DNA from: Sphingobium chungbukense
GTDB taxonomy: Bacteria > Pseudomonadota > Alphaproteobacteria > Sphingomonadales > Sphingomonadaceae
NCBI RefSeq assembly: GCF_001005725.1
Contig: NZ_LBIC01000012.1
Coordinates: 62,001 to 126,000, forward strand
Length of the DNA stretch: 64,000 bases
Direction: 5' to 3'
A program made the position numbers and the translations under genes. The notes beneath the pieces were generated by a model. That model was not told where the DNA came from. It did no database searches and saw only the letters and a program-made list of their open reading frames with translations. This document shows, piece after piece, positions 52,706 through 61,813 of this stretch (position 1 is the stretch's first letter; each line of letters begins with the position of its first letter).

Positions 52706-54189
52706 TGACCGAACTTACCAATCTGACGGTCGCGGAAATCCGCGACGGCTTCCGCGTCGGCGACTTTTCGGCGCGCGAAGTGGCGCAGGCGTTCAACGCC
52801 AATGTCGCTGCCGCCAGGGCGCTGAACGCCTTCATCGTCGAGACGCCGGAAAAGGCGCTGGAAGCCGCCGATGCAGCCGACAGGGCGAAGGCCGCGGGTG
52901 AGGCGCTGAAACCGCTTTCGGGCGTGCCGATCGGCATGAAGGACCTGTTCTGCACCGAGGGCGTGCAGACGACTGCCGCCAGCCACATGCTGGAAGGCTT
53001 CACGCCGACCTATGAGTCCACGGTTTCGAAAAAGCTGTGGGATGCTGGCGCGGGGATGCTGGGCAAGCTCAACCTCGACCAGTTCGCCATGGGATCGTCC
53101 AACGAGACGAGCTATTTCGGCAATGTGATCTCGCCCTGGCGGCGGGGCGGCGGCGATAATGCCGCTTTGGCGCCGGGCGGGTCATCGGGTGGGTCTTCGG
53201 CGGCGATTTCCGCGCGGCTGTGCCCGGCGGCGACCGGGACAGATACGGGGGGCTCGATCCGCCAGCCTGCGGCCTTCACCGGCATTTCGGGCATCAAGCC
53301 GACCTATGGCCGTTGCTCGCGCTGGGGCATCGTGGCCTTCGCCTCGTCGCTCGACCAGGCAGGGCCGATGGCGCGGACGGTGCGCGACAATGCGATCCTG
53401 CTGGAGACGATGGCGGGCTTCGACCCCAAGGATTCGACTTCGCTCGATCTGGCCGTGCCGCAGTGGGAAGCCAATTTGTCGAGCGATCTCAAGGGCAAGA
53501 AGGTCGGCATTCCCAAGGAATATCGCCCTGACGGCCTGAACGCGGAAATCTCCGCCATGTGGGATCGCGGGATCGAATGGCTGAAGGATGCGGGCGCCGA
53601 AGTGGTGGAAGTGTCGCTGCCGCACACGAAGTACGCGCTGCCGACCTATTATATCATCGCGCCGGCCGAGGCGTCCTCGAACCTCGCCCGCTATGACGGC
53701 GTGCGTTATGGGCAGCGCGACCTGCCTGATGGGGCGGGGTTGCAGGACATGTATGCCGCCACCCGCGCCTTGGGGTTCGGGCCGGAGGTGAAGCGCCGCA
53801 TCATGATCGGCACCTATGTGCTCTCGGCGGGCTTCTACGACGCCTATTATACGCAGGCGCAGAAGGTGCGGGCGCTGATCGCGCGCGATTTCGAACTGGC
53901 GTTCGAGAAGTGCGACCTGCTGCTGACGCCGACCGCGCCCAGCGCATCCTTCGCGCTGGGCGAGAAGCAGGCCGATCCGCTCGCCATGTATCTGAACGAC
54001 GTCTTCACCGTGCCGGCTTCGTTGGCCGGTTTGCCCGCCATGGCGGTGCCGGGTGGGCTGGACGCGCAAGGACTGCCGCTGGGGCTCCAGATCATCGGCA
54101 GGGCGCTGGACGAGCAGACCGTGCTGAATGCGGGCCTTGCGATTGAAGAACGCGCGGGCTTCACGGCTCGGCCGGACAAGTGGTGGTAA
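52705..54189 (+). CDS. gatA: Asp/Glu-tRNA amidotransferase subunit A
   Basis: GatA releases ammonia from glutamine for the transamidation. The 494-residue amidase-signature enzyme has the Ser-cis-Ser-Lys triad: Lys in PIGMKDLFCT, cis-Ser in GGSSGGSSAAIS and the nucleophile Ser in GTDTGGSIRQPA. It starts in a TAATG overlap with gatC; gatB follows after one base. Confidence 0.96.
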   Translation: MTELTNLTVAEIRDGFRVGDFSAREVAQAFNANVAAARALNAFIVETPEKALEAADAADRAKAAGEALKPLSGVPIGMKDLFCTEGVQTTAASHMLEGFTPTYESTVSKKLWDAGAGMLGKLNLDQFAMGSSNETSYFGNVISPWRRGGGDNAALAPGGSSGGSSAAISARLCPAATGTDTGGSIRQPAAFTGISGIKPTYGRCSRWGIVAFASSLDQAGPMARTVRDNAILLETMAGFDPKDSTSLDLAVPQWEANLSSDLKGKKVGIPKEYRPDGLNAEISAMWDRGIEWLKDAGAEVVEVSLPHTKYALPTYYIIAPAEASSNLARYDGVRYGQRDLPDGAGLQDMYAATRALGFGPEVKRRIMIGTYVLSAGFYDAYYTQAQKVRALIARDFELAFEKCDLLLTPTAPSASFALGEKQADPLAMYLNDVFTVPASLAGLPAMAVPGGLDAQGLPLGLQIIGRALDEQTVLNAGLAIEERAGFTARPDKWW

Positions 54190-54190
54190 T

Positions 54191-55693
54191 ATGACTGAAT
54201 CAACCTATCGCATTCAGGGCGCAACCGGCGAGTGGGAGGTCGTGATCGGCCTGGAAGTCCATGCGCAGGTGACGAGCCAGGCGAAGCTCTTTTCCGGCGC
54301 GGCCACCGCTTTCGGCGCGGAGCCGAATACGCAGGTGTCGCTGGTCGACGCCGCCATGCCCGGCATGCTGCCCGTGCCGAACCGCGAGTGCATCCGTCAG
54401 GCGGTGCGTACCGGCATGGCGATCGAGGCGCAGATCAACAAATGGTCGCGCTTCGACCGCAAGAATTATTTCTACGCGGACTTGCCGCAGGGCTATCAGA
54501 TCAGCCAGCTTTATCACCCGTTGGTGGGAGAAGGCGCGATCGAGATCAGCCTGGACGACAAGAATCCCGACGCCGCGACCAAGGTGATCGGCATCGAGCG
54601 CATCCATGTCGAGCAGGATGCGGGCAAGCTGATGCACGATCAGCATCCGACGCGATCCTATGTCGACCTGAACCGTTCGGGCGTGGCGCTGATGGAGATC
54701 GTGTCGAAGCCCGACATGCGTTCGCCCGCCGAGGCCGGGGCCTATCTGTCGAAGCTGCGGACGATCCTGCGCTATGTCGGGTCGTGCGACGGCAATATGG
54801 ATCAGGGTTCGATGCGTGCCGACGTCAATGTTTCGGTTCGCAAGCCCGGCGACCCGTTCGGCACCCGCACCGAGACGAAGAATGTGAACTCGGTCCGCTT
54901 CGTCATGGCGGTGGTCGAGCATGAGGCCAGCCGTCAGGTCGACGTGCTGGAGGCCGGCGGCAAGGTGGTGCAGGAAACCCGGCTTTACGATCCGGACAGG
55001 AATGAAACGCGTTCCATGCGGTCGAAGGAAGACGCGCATGACTATCGCTATTTCCCGGACCCGGACCTGCTGCCGCTGGAACTGGACGATGCGTTCCTGG
55101 AGGAATGCCGCCAGTCGCTGCCCGAACTGCCGGACGCCAAGCGTCAGCGCTATGAGCAGGCGCTGGGCCTTTCCGCCTATAATGCGGCGACCCTGACCGC
55201 CGACGCCGACACGGCTCGCTGGTTCGAGGCATTGCTGGCCGAGGGCGCGCGCATCCAGAAGAAGAGCGAGGGCGAGGTTGCCAAGGCTTCGGCCAACTGG
55301 CTGCTGTCGGAGCTTTACGGCGCACTCAATCGCCTGGGCAAAAGCCTGGATGACAGCCCGGTGGGGCCTGAGGAGGGCGCGGAACTGCTGGCCCTGGTCG
55401 CGGATGGCACGATCAGCGGCACCATCGCCAAGCAGGTGTTCGAGATCATGCTCGAAACCGGTGAGCGTGCACCGAAGATCGTCGAGGAAAAGGGCCTCAA
55501 GCAGACCAGCGACACTGGTGCGATCGAAGCGGCGGTGGCCAAGGTGCTGGCCGACAATGGCGACAAGGTCGAGCAGTACAAGGCGGGCAAGGAAGCGCTG
55601 TTCGGCTTCTTCGTCGGCCAGACGATGAAGGCGATGCAGGGCAAGGCCAATCCTCAGGTCGTCAACGAATTGATCAAGAAGGCGCTTGGCTGA
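54191..55693 (+). CDS. gatB: Asp/Glu-tRNA amidotransferase subunit B
   Basis: GatB binds the mischarged tRNA and activates its carboxylate. The 500-residue protein has the cradle-domain start WEVVIGLEVHAQVTSQAKLF, YFYADLPQGYQISQ, IHVEQDAGKLMHD and NRSGVALMEIVSKPD. The helical and YqeY-like C-terminal tail ends in FFVGQTMKAMQGKANPQVVN. ATG 54191 lies directly after the gatA stop. A strong hairpin follows. Confidence 0.96.
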   Translation: MTESTYRIQGATGEWEVVIGLEVHAQVTSQAKLFSGAATAFGAEPNTQVSLVDAAMPGMLPVPNRECIRQAVRTGMAIEAQINKWSRFDRKNYFYADLPQGYQISQLYHPLVGEGAIEISLDDKNPDAATKVIGIERIHVEQDAGKLMHDQHPTRSYVDLNRSGVALMEIVSKPDMRSPAEAGAYLSKLRTILRYVGSCDGNMDQGSMRADVNVSVRKPGDPFGTRTETKNVNSVRFVMAVVEHEASRQVDVLEAGGKVVQETRLYDPDRNETRSMRSKEDAHDYRYFPDPDLLPLELDDAFLEECRQSLPELPDAKRQRYEQALGLSAYNAATLTADADTARWFEALLAEGARIQKKSEGEVAKASANWLLSELYGALNRLGKSLDDSPVGPEEGAELLALVADGTISGTIAKQVFEIMLETGERAPKIVEEKGLKQTSDTGAIEAAVAKVLADNGDKVEQYKAGKEALFGFFVGQTMKAMQGKANPQVVNELIKKALG

Positions 55694-55705
55694 TCAGTCC
55701 ATTTT

Positions 55706-55736
55706 GGTGCGATCTCTGCGTGGCAGGGATCGCACC
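55706..55736 (+). terminator. Terminator hairpin of the gatCAB operon
   Basis: GGTGCGATCTCTGC-GTG-GCAGGGATCGCACC forms a 14-bp stem with one G-U pair, starting 12 bp after the gatB stop. No long T-tract follows. Confidence 0.6.
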
Positions 55737-55822
55737 ATCTGTACGTCGGCCATTTGCCGTTTTAAGCCCTTGAATATAGCCGCAATGAGTCGGGGGACGC
55801 GGCTGTAAACGGGGGTCATTTC

Positions 55823-56566
55823 ATGCGTTATATGTTCGGTTACGCCGTCTTGTGCCTGCTGCTGGGCTGTCTGTCGCCCACGGCCATGGCGCAGGAGAAG
55901 TCCGCCGTCCGGCAGGGTTTCGTTCTCGATCCCCATTCGACCAGGATCCTGCTGTTCCGGCCGAAGGTGACGGTCGGCAGCCAATCGACCGCGGGCATGT
56001 TCGAGCCCAATGCCGACTGGACGCAGCAGGCGCGCGACAATCTGGATATGGCGCTGGGGGAGGCGCAGCAGAGGCTGGGCAATGAGATTGTCGTGCCGGA
56101 CGATGTCCTGGGGCAGCAGGCCGAAAGCCTGGCGGAATATCAGTCGCTGTTCGCCATTGTTGCGCAGTCGGTGATCGAATTCCAGTTCTTCCCCGGCAAC
56201 CGCCTGCCGACCAAGAAGCGGAAGGATGCGGCGTTCGACTGGACGCTTGGCCCCGGCGTGTCCGCGCTCGCCGCCCGATCCGGCGCGCGTTATGGCCTTT
56301 TCATCTTTACCGAAGATCAGTTCGGGTCGACCGGACGCAAGATTTTTCAGGTCTTTGCCGCCATGGGCGGCGTGGGCATCCAGTCGGGCCAGCATAAGGG
56401 CTTTGCCGGGCTGGTCGATCTTTCCAACGGCGATCTGCTGTGGCTGAACGCCGATCTCCAGATGGGCGGGGACGTCCGCACCGGAGAAGGCGCGCGCCGC
56501 CGCGTGGCCCAGTTGCTGGAGGATTTCCCCGGCAGCACAGCCGACTTTGCCGCCGCAGCCCAGTGA
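55823..56566 (+). CDS. Exported protein of unknown function, first of three
   Basis: This 247-residue protein has a signal sequence (MFGYAVLCLLLGCLSPTAMA) that could be either a signal peptidase I site or a lipobox (LLGC). The mature part includes GFVLDPHSTRILLFRPKVTV, FEPNADWTQQARDNLDMAL and QSVIEFQFFPGNRLPTKK. A region near the end is GLVDLSNGDLLWLNADLQMG, resembling proteins that report a lipoprotein-like barrel or pilus-bundle-related fold. I cannot name it. Its stop overlaps the GTG of the M48 protease gene, so the two are translationally coupled. Confidence 0.68.
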   Translation: MRYMFGYAVLCLLLGCLSPTAMAQEKSAVRQGFVLDPHSTRILLFRPKVTVGSQSTAGMFEPNADWTQQARDNLDMALGEAQQRLGNEIVVPDDVLGQQAESLAEYQSLFAIVAQSVIEFQFFPGNRLPTKKRKDAAFDWTLGPGVSALAARSGARYGLFIFTEDQFGSTGRKIFQVFAAMGGVGIQSGQHKGFAGLVDLSNGDLLWLNADLQMGGDVRTGEGARRRVAQLLEDFPGSTADFAAAAQ

Positions 56567-57723
56567 GACGGATATTGTTGCGGGCGATCCCGCTCCTGGC
56601 GCTGATGCTGCCGGTTGTGGCGACCGCTGCCCCGACGCCTGCCGATCTGCCGCCCTATATGCAGGCCTATCAGCCGCAGGGCACGGATGAGCGCGGCCTC
56701 TGGATGCTGGCCGACGAGGATGAACGGGACCTCAGGGATTCGAAATTCGTCATCAACGATCCGGCATTGCAGGCCTATGTGGGCAGCGTGCTGTGCCGGG
56801 CGGTGGGCGAGGATCGCTGCCGGGGCGTGCGCATCTATCTGGTGCGGGTCGCTTCCTTCAACGCCAATATGGCGCCCAATGGGGCGATGCAGGTGTGGAG
56901 CGGGCTGCTGCTGCGGGTCCGGAACGAAGCGGAACTGGCGGCTGTCCTTGGCCATGAATTCGCGCATTTCGAACTGCGCCACAGCCTTGCGGGTTTCCGC
57001 CGCCAGCGTTCGGCGACGGACATTGCGGCCTGGGCTGCCTTTCTGGGACAATATGGTCCAACCATCCAGCAGGCCGCGATCGGATCGATCTTCCAGTTCA
57101 GCCGGGAGCAGGAAAAACAGGCCGACCTTCTGTCGCTCAAATATGCGATCCAGTCGCCCTATTCGGCGCAGGCCGCTTCCCACATCTGGCAGCGATTGAT
57201 GGATGAGGCGGACGCGACCGCCCTGGGCCGCAAGCAGCGCAGCCAACGCTATGACCGGGTCGCCTTCTTCTCGACCCATCCGACCAATTTGGAGCGCGCG
57301 ACCTATCTTTCCACCCTGTCCGCCGATGTCGCGGCAAAGCCGGAGGGGACGGAGGGCTATGCGGCGGCGCTCGCCAAATGGCTGCCGGATTTCCTGTCCG
57401 ACCAGTTGAAGCTCAACGATTTCGGCGGGACGGAATATCTGCTTTCCTCGCTGGCGGGGGATCATTGGAGCGCGCCGCTGCTCTTCGCCCGCGCGGAACT
57501 CTACCGGTTGCGGGGCAATCCGCGCGATCTGGTGGCGGCGGCGGATTTCTACAAATCGGCCCTGACCGTTGATTCCGGCCTTGCGGAGGCCTGGCGCGGA
57601 TTGGGCCTGTGCCTGATGCGCGACCGCCAGCAGGCCGAAGGGGCCGCCGCACTCAAAAACTATATCCGGCTGCGTCCGCAGGCAGCCGATATTTCCATGC
57701 TGAACGCAATGATCGGCGAATAG
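56563..57723 (+). CDS. Exported M48-family metalloprotease with C-terminal TPR-like region
   Basis: This is a 386-residue zinc protease secreted to the periplasm (signal LLRAIPLLALMLPVVATAAP). The active site is VLGHEFAHFELRHSL (HEFAH, H131/E132/H135), and the third ligand is likely the Glu in FSREQEKQADLLSLKYA. Residues 300-386 look like a TPR pair (YRLRGNPRDLVAAADFYKSA, AWRGLGLCLMRDRQQAEGAA), the layout of BepA/Oma87-type quality-control proteases. The start is GTG 56563, inside the stop of the previous gene. Likely roles are outer-membrane protein quality control or processing of its neighbours. Confidence 0.85.
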   Translation: MRRILLRAIPLLALMLPVVATAAPTPADLPPYMQAYQPQGTDERGLWMLADEDERDLRDSKFVINDPALQAYVGSVLCRAVGEDRCRGVRIYLVRVASFNANMAPNGAMQVWSGLLLRVRNEAELAAVLGHEFAHFELRHSLAGFRRQRSATDIAAWAAFLGQYGPTIQQAAIGSIFQFSREQEKQADLLSLKYAIQSPYSAQAASHIWQRLMDEADATALGRKQRSQRYDRVAFFSTHPTNLERATYLSTLSADVAAKPEGTEGYAAALAKWLPDFLSDQLKLNDFGGTEYLLSSLAGDHWSAPLLFARAELYRLRGNPRDLVAAADFYKSALTVDSGLAEAWRGLGLCLMRDRQQAEGAAALKNYIRLRPQAADISMLNAMIGE

Positions 57724-57733
57724 GACATCTCCC

Positions 57734-58354
57734 ATGGCGAAACGAATTTTTTCCCTTCTGGCCGCGATGGGCGTGGCATTTTCGGCCCAGCCGCTGATGG
57801 CGGGCAATGCGTTGATGCCGGCGGGCACGTCGGTTGCCGTCGCCAAATCGGCGCTGACGGTCACGCCGGAGCGCGAGTGGAACCGGTTGTCGGCGCGCCC
57901 CGGCCGCAATTCGGAAACATGGACGCTGGACGGCGACGACCTCAACGGCGTCAATTTCTACAGCATCGAAACGGGGCGTACCCTGTTCCGGGAAGTGAGC
58001 AAGAAGACGAAGCCGCTGCCGCGCTTTTCCTCCACCATGTTGCTGACCGACATTCCGGCGTTGCTGGAGAACAGCTACCGCATCGCCCTGGGCACGACGC
58101 TCTTTTCCATGACGAGCATCGATCCGGTGCCGTTCCTGGGCGCGAAGGGCGTGCGCTTTTCCTACAGCTTCCGCAAGCAGATGGAGGATGTGTTGCGCCA
58201 TGGCGAAGCGGTGGGGGCCATCGTCGGCGGCAGGCTCTATCTGATGACCTTCGACGCGCCGGCCATTCTCTATTTCGACCGGGATGTGGCTGGCTTCCGG
58301 CAGATCGTGACGTCCGCCCGGCTGGAAAACCCGGCGGTGCCCGCGAGGCGCTGA
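57734..58354 (+). CDS. Exported protein of unknown function, third of three
   Basis: This is a 206-residue protein with a signal peptide (IFSLLAAMGVAFSAQPLMAG). The mature part reads KSALTVTPEREWNRLSARPG, TWTLDGDDLNGVNFYSIETG and GVRFSYSFRKQMEDVLRHGE, ending in YLMTFDAPAILYFDRDVAGF. No catalytic motif is visible. It starts 10 bp after the M48 protease stop and a terminator follows, so it closes the operon. It is a sphingomonad-type conserved unknown and could be a protease client or cofactor. Confidence 0.66.
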   Translation: MAKRIFSLLAAMGVAFSAQPLMAGNALMPAGTSVAVAKSALTVTPEREWNRLSARPGRNSETWTLDGDDLNGVNFYSIETGRTLFREVSKKTKPLPRFSSTMLLTDIPALLENSYRIALGTTLFSMTSIDPVPFLGAKGVRFSYSFRKQMEDVLRHGEAVGAIVGGRLYLMTFDAPAILYFDRDVAGFRQIVTSARLENPAVPARR

Positions 58355-58372
58355 AAACGGCTGAAATGAAAA

Positions 58373-58407
58373 GGGGCGCTGCCGGGGGAGGCAGCGCCCC
58401 TTCCTTT
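58373..58407 (+). terminator. Terminator after the M48 operon
   Basis: GGGGCGCTGCC-GGGGGA-GGCAGCGCCCC followed by TTCCTTT, 18 bp after the stop codon, is a standard intrinsic terminator. It may also act on the autotransporter transcript coming from the other strand. Confidence 0.8.
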
Positions 58408-58501
58408 ACTGCCATGACTCCGTGGGGAAGGACGTCATGGCGCAATGGCGGACCGGGAGGGTCTGTGGGGTGTGGCCCGCCAATTCTTCAGTGACAGGAC
58501 G

Positions 58502-61500
58502 TCACAGGATGAAGTTAACCGTCGCCCGCAAGGAGATGGCGACGTGATTTTGTTGCTGCTCGGCGCCGAATTCGCCACCCACGCGGAAGCTGTCCGTGCC
58601 GCCGATCAGACGCGCGCGTCCGGTCCAGCCGCTCGTGCGCTTGTCGGCGATCAGGGTGAAGTCCTCGCCGCCGGTGAAATGGGCCGTCGTGTCGCCCAAT
58701 GAGCCGCCGATGATCTGACGCCGTCCGCCTTCCAGTTCGACCCGCATCCAGCCGTCATCCCGGTTGAGGCTACCGAAATCATAGCCCAGCGTCACATTGC
58801 CGCTGGCGGTCAGTTCATCGCTGCTGCGTCCGTCGACGATCAGGTTGAAGGCATCGCCGCCACCGGTTTCGCCATAGCCCTTTTCCTTGAGGCGGTAATA
58901 ATCGATGCCGACCGCCGGGCGCAGGGTGAAGCGGTCGAAGCGCATCTCATAGGAACCGCCCGCCGTCGCCGAATAGAGCGTGCCCGACCAGTCGCCCTTG
59001 GCGGTGCGGACGACGTCGCCGCTTTCGAAATGGCGGCTGCCGCTGAAGTCGATCTTCGCCGCCGACAGGCGGGCATAGGTTTGCAGCGGCCCCCAATCCC
59101 CGCGCCAGTGCGCCGCCAGTTCGAACTGGTCGGAATCGACCGCATTGTTCGTGATGCCTGAGGAATCACTGCCATGGATATAGGCGAACGACCCGCCGAA
59201 CGCGCCCAGGCCGGTCAGATATTCCGCGCCGAAGCTCGCCCCCCAGCCGTTGATGTCATAGGAGCCGGTATCGCCCACGCTTTTCGAACTGCCGAAGGCG
59301 ACCTGCTGCAACCAGAAGCCCAGATGGCCGTCGGCCGTGCGGTAGATGCCGCCCGGATCGGACAGGATGCGGGCGGTGGCGCGCGAACCGGCCGTCACCG
59401 CCTCGAACGTGCCGCCGGCATGGTCGGGCAGCATCTGTTGCAGATCGGCCTTCAGCGTGCCTCCGTCCGTGATGGCGAGATAGGTTTTCGCCATCACGCT
59501 GTCCTTGTCCAGCGCATGGAAGATCGCGTCATAGGCCCGCGCCGTCGATCCGGTCAGGCCCAGTTCGGAGACCGTCTTGGCCTTGACGGACAGGGTGACC
59601 TCGCCGGTCGACGCATTGCCCGTCACCGTGCCGCTGAACATATAGGGGATCAGCGTGGTGCTGGAGAGGACGGGCGTGCCGGTCAGCGATCCGGCGCGGA
59701 CGATCACATAATCGCCTTCGGAACCGTTGACGCTGGTGAGCGTCGCCTTGACCTGCGATCCGCTGGCGAAGGTCGCGGCGCCACTGACGTCGTACAGCGT
59801 ATTCCTGTTGTTCGCTGCGTCGATCGTCACCCCGATGACCGAAGAACCGCCCATGGTCAGCGAAGCCAGTGCGACCGTGCCGGTGTTGGAGGCATTGAGC
59901 GTGCCGCCGTTCACGACCACCGCGCTGTTGGCCGCGTTGCTGATCGCGCCGTTGAACGCGCTGGTGCCCGACAGGATGAGAGTGCTCGCGCTGCCGCCGA
60001 AATCGACGCCGCCATTGACCTGGGACGTGCCTGACAGGTTCAGGCTGGAGCCGTTGCCGCCCAGGATGACGTCTCCCGTCAACGCGGACGAACCGGACAA
60101 TGCCAGGCTGTTGCTGCCCGCGCCCAGATCGACGTCGCCGGTGATCGTGCCCGCGGAAACCGTGACGACGTCGTTGCCCGATCCCAGCCGGATGTCGCCT
60201 ATGATCTTCGGCGCGGTCGCGGTCGAGGAAGCCAGTGCCTGGGTCAGCGTTACGCCGCCGCTGTTGGCGGTCATGTCGATCGCGATATTCGATCCGTCCT
60301 TGCCGCCCGTGGCCGTGATCGCCCCGGTGTTGGCGAGGCTCGACACCGTGCCGGAGGAATCGAGGATGGCGATGGCCGCTCCCTTGTCCGTGCTGAGCGC
60401 CGTGGCGGAGATGGTGCCGCTGTTGATGATGGAACCGCTGCTCGCGCCCGTATCGATCACCAGGGCGCGGGCCGATGTGCCGGCGAGGCTCGAACCGGTT
60501 GCGCCCACCGTGCCGCTGATCTGGATGGTGTTTGCCGTGGCGCCGCTGCCCAGCCGGACGGCGGTCGCGTTGCTGTCATAGGATATGGCGCCGACCGTTC
60601 CCGTGATCAGCATGCCCTTGGTCAGCGCCACATCGCCGCCCAGGCCGCCGACGACAAGGCCGTTGGCGTTCACGCCGTTATAAACGCCATAGCCCGCGAT
60701 GGCGCCCTTGACGATCAGGCCATAGCCGGAGCTTTCCGCCGCGACCGCGCCGATGACCGTGTCCGCCGTGGCGGATCCGATCTGGACCGATGGTGCCGCG
60801 CCATAGGTGATGATCGCCGCCGAACCTTCGGTGCTGTCCGTCAGGCCGTCATTGTCGACGTCGGGCTTGGTGCTGTCGAGCGTGGGAGGGATGTCGAAGA
60901 TGATCCCGCCGGTGACATTGCCCGCGATCGTCACCGCCGACCCGCCTTGCAACAGGTCGTCGCTGTCCAGCTTCGACGTGTCGGTCGGCCGCGTGGTCGA
61001 ACGATAGCCGGTGCTGGTCACGGAGCCCTGGATCTTGACCGCGCCGGTCACATCGCCCTGCAATGCCACGCCGACGCTGTTGGCACCGACCACGGTGGTC
61101 GTGCCGCGGATGGTGACGTTGCCGGTCACGCCATTGGCGATGACGCCATGGCCATTGTCGCCCAGGACGCTGGTGCCGCCGCTGGTCGAAAGATTACCCA
61201 CCAGCGGGCCGTCGATCCGGATGCCGGCGGACTGGTTGCCTTCGATCGTGATGGTGCCGCTGCTGTCGATGTTGCCGCTATGCACGCCGCCCGACTGGAC
61301 CCAGATGCCATTGCGGCCCGTCCCCTTGGCGAAGGGGCCGTCGATGTCGCCGTCATTGTCGCTGTCGGTGGCGGTATAATTTTCATCCAGCGTGATGGTG
61401 CCGCTATGGGTGATGTTGCCGCTTCTACCCGCGGTGGACAGGATGCCGGTCGCGCCGTCCGCATCCGATATCTTGAGCGTACCGGCGTTGCCGACCTTGT

Positions 61501-61711
61501 TGTTGCTGTCCTGGGTGATGGCGGTGCCGCTGGTCAGGGTGATCGAACCGGCGGAACTGACGGTGATGTCGTCGGCGGCACCATTGGCGGCGGTGGAGGT
61601 CTTGACGGCGGTGGTGGTGGACGAGCCGATGGTGGTTTCCGCCGCCGCATCGACCACCGTCAGGGCGACCAGAACGGGAGCAATGGCCGTGCAGGCCAGT
61701 AGATTTCGCAT
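58502..61711 (-). CDS. Autotransporter (type Va secretion) with beta-solenoid passenger
   Basis: This is a 1069-residue self-secreted outer-membrane protein. It has a signal peptide (CTAIAPVLVALTVVDAAAET) and a long passenger (residues 25-700) of repeated short Thr/Gly/Ser/Val strands such as NIDSSGTITIEGNQSAGI and GVTGNVTIRGTTTVVG, typical of a right-handed beta-helix. The C-terminal translocator barrel is about residues 790-1069 (GFWLQQVAFGSSKSVGDTGS, LAAHWRGDWGPLQTYARLSA, RPAVGIDYYRLKEKGYGE). Two TSP3-like loops occur (SDNDGDIDG, DVDNDGLTD). AGGAGAC precedes ATG 61711. It is downstream of the TonB receptor, 102 bp away. Confidence 0.85.
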   Translation of the reverse strand: MRNLLACTAIAPVLVALTVVDAAAETTIGSSTTTAVKTSTAANGAADDITVSSAGSITLTSGTAITQDSNNKVGNAGTLKISDADGATGILSTAGRSGNITHSGTITLDENYTATDSDNDGDIDGPFAKGTGRNGIWVQSGGVHSGNIDSSGTITIEGNQSAGIRIDGPLVGNLSTSGGTSVLGDNGHGVIANGVTGNVTIRGTTTVVGANSVGVALQGDVTGAVKIQGSVTSTGYRSTTRPTDTSKLDSDDLLQGGSAVTIAGNVTGGIIFDIPPTLDSTKPDVDNDGLTDSTEGSAAIITYGAAPSVQIGSATADTVIGAVAAESSGYGLIVKGAIAGYGVYNGVNANGLVVGGLGGDVALTKGMLITGTVGAISYDSNATAVRLGSGATANTIQISGTVGATGSSLAGTSARALVIDTGASSGSIINSGTISATALSTDKGAAIAILDSSGTVSSLANTGAITATGGKDGSNIAIDMTANSGGVTLTQALASSTATAPKIIGDIRLGSGNDVVTVSAGTITGDVDLGAGSNSLALSGSSALTGDVILGGNGSSLNLSGTSQVNGGVDFGGSASTLILSGTSAFNGAISNAANSAVVVNGGTLNASNTGTVALASLTMGGSSVIGVTIDAANNRNTLYDVSGAATFASGSQVKATLTSVNGSEGDYVIVRAGSLTGTPVLSSTTLIPYMFSGTVTGNASTGEVTLSVKAKTVSELGLTGSTARAYDAIFHALDKDSVMAKTYLAITDGGTLKADLQQMLPDHAGGTFEAVTAGSRATARILSDPGGIYRTADGHLGFWLQQVAFGSSKSVGDTGSYDINGWGASFGAEYLTGLGAFGGSFAYIHGSDSSGITNNAVDSDQFELAAHWRGDWGPLQTYARLSAAKIDFSGSRHFESGDVVRTAKGDWSGTLYSATAGGSYEMRFDRFTLRPAVGIDYYRLKEKGYGETGGGDAFNLIVDGRSSDELTASGNVTLGYDFGSLNRDDGWMRVELEGGRRQIIGGSLGDTTAHFTGGEDFTLIADKRTSGWTGRARLIGGTDSFRVGGEFGAEQQQNHVAISLRATVNFIL

Positions 61712-61813
61712 GATGTCTCCTCTGCGTGCCGCGCCTCTTTTCGATGAGCGCGCATGCGGCGGAGACGGCGCCCAAGCGCCCGTTCCGTCAGTAAAAAATA
61801 ATGCGATGCAGGA

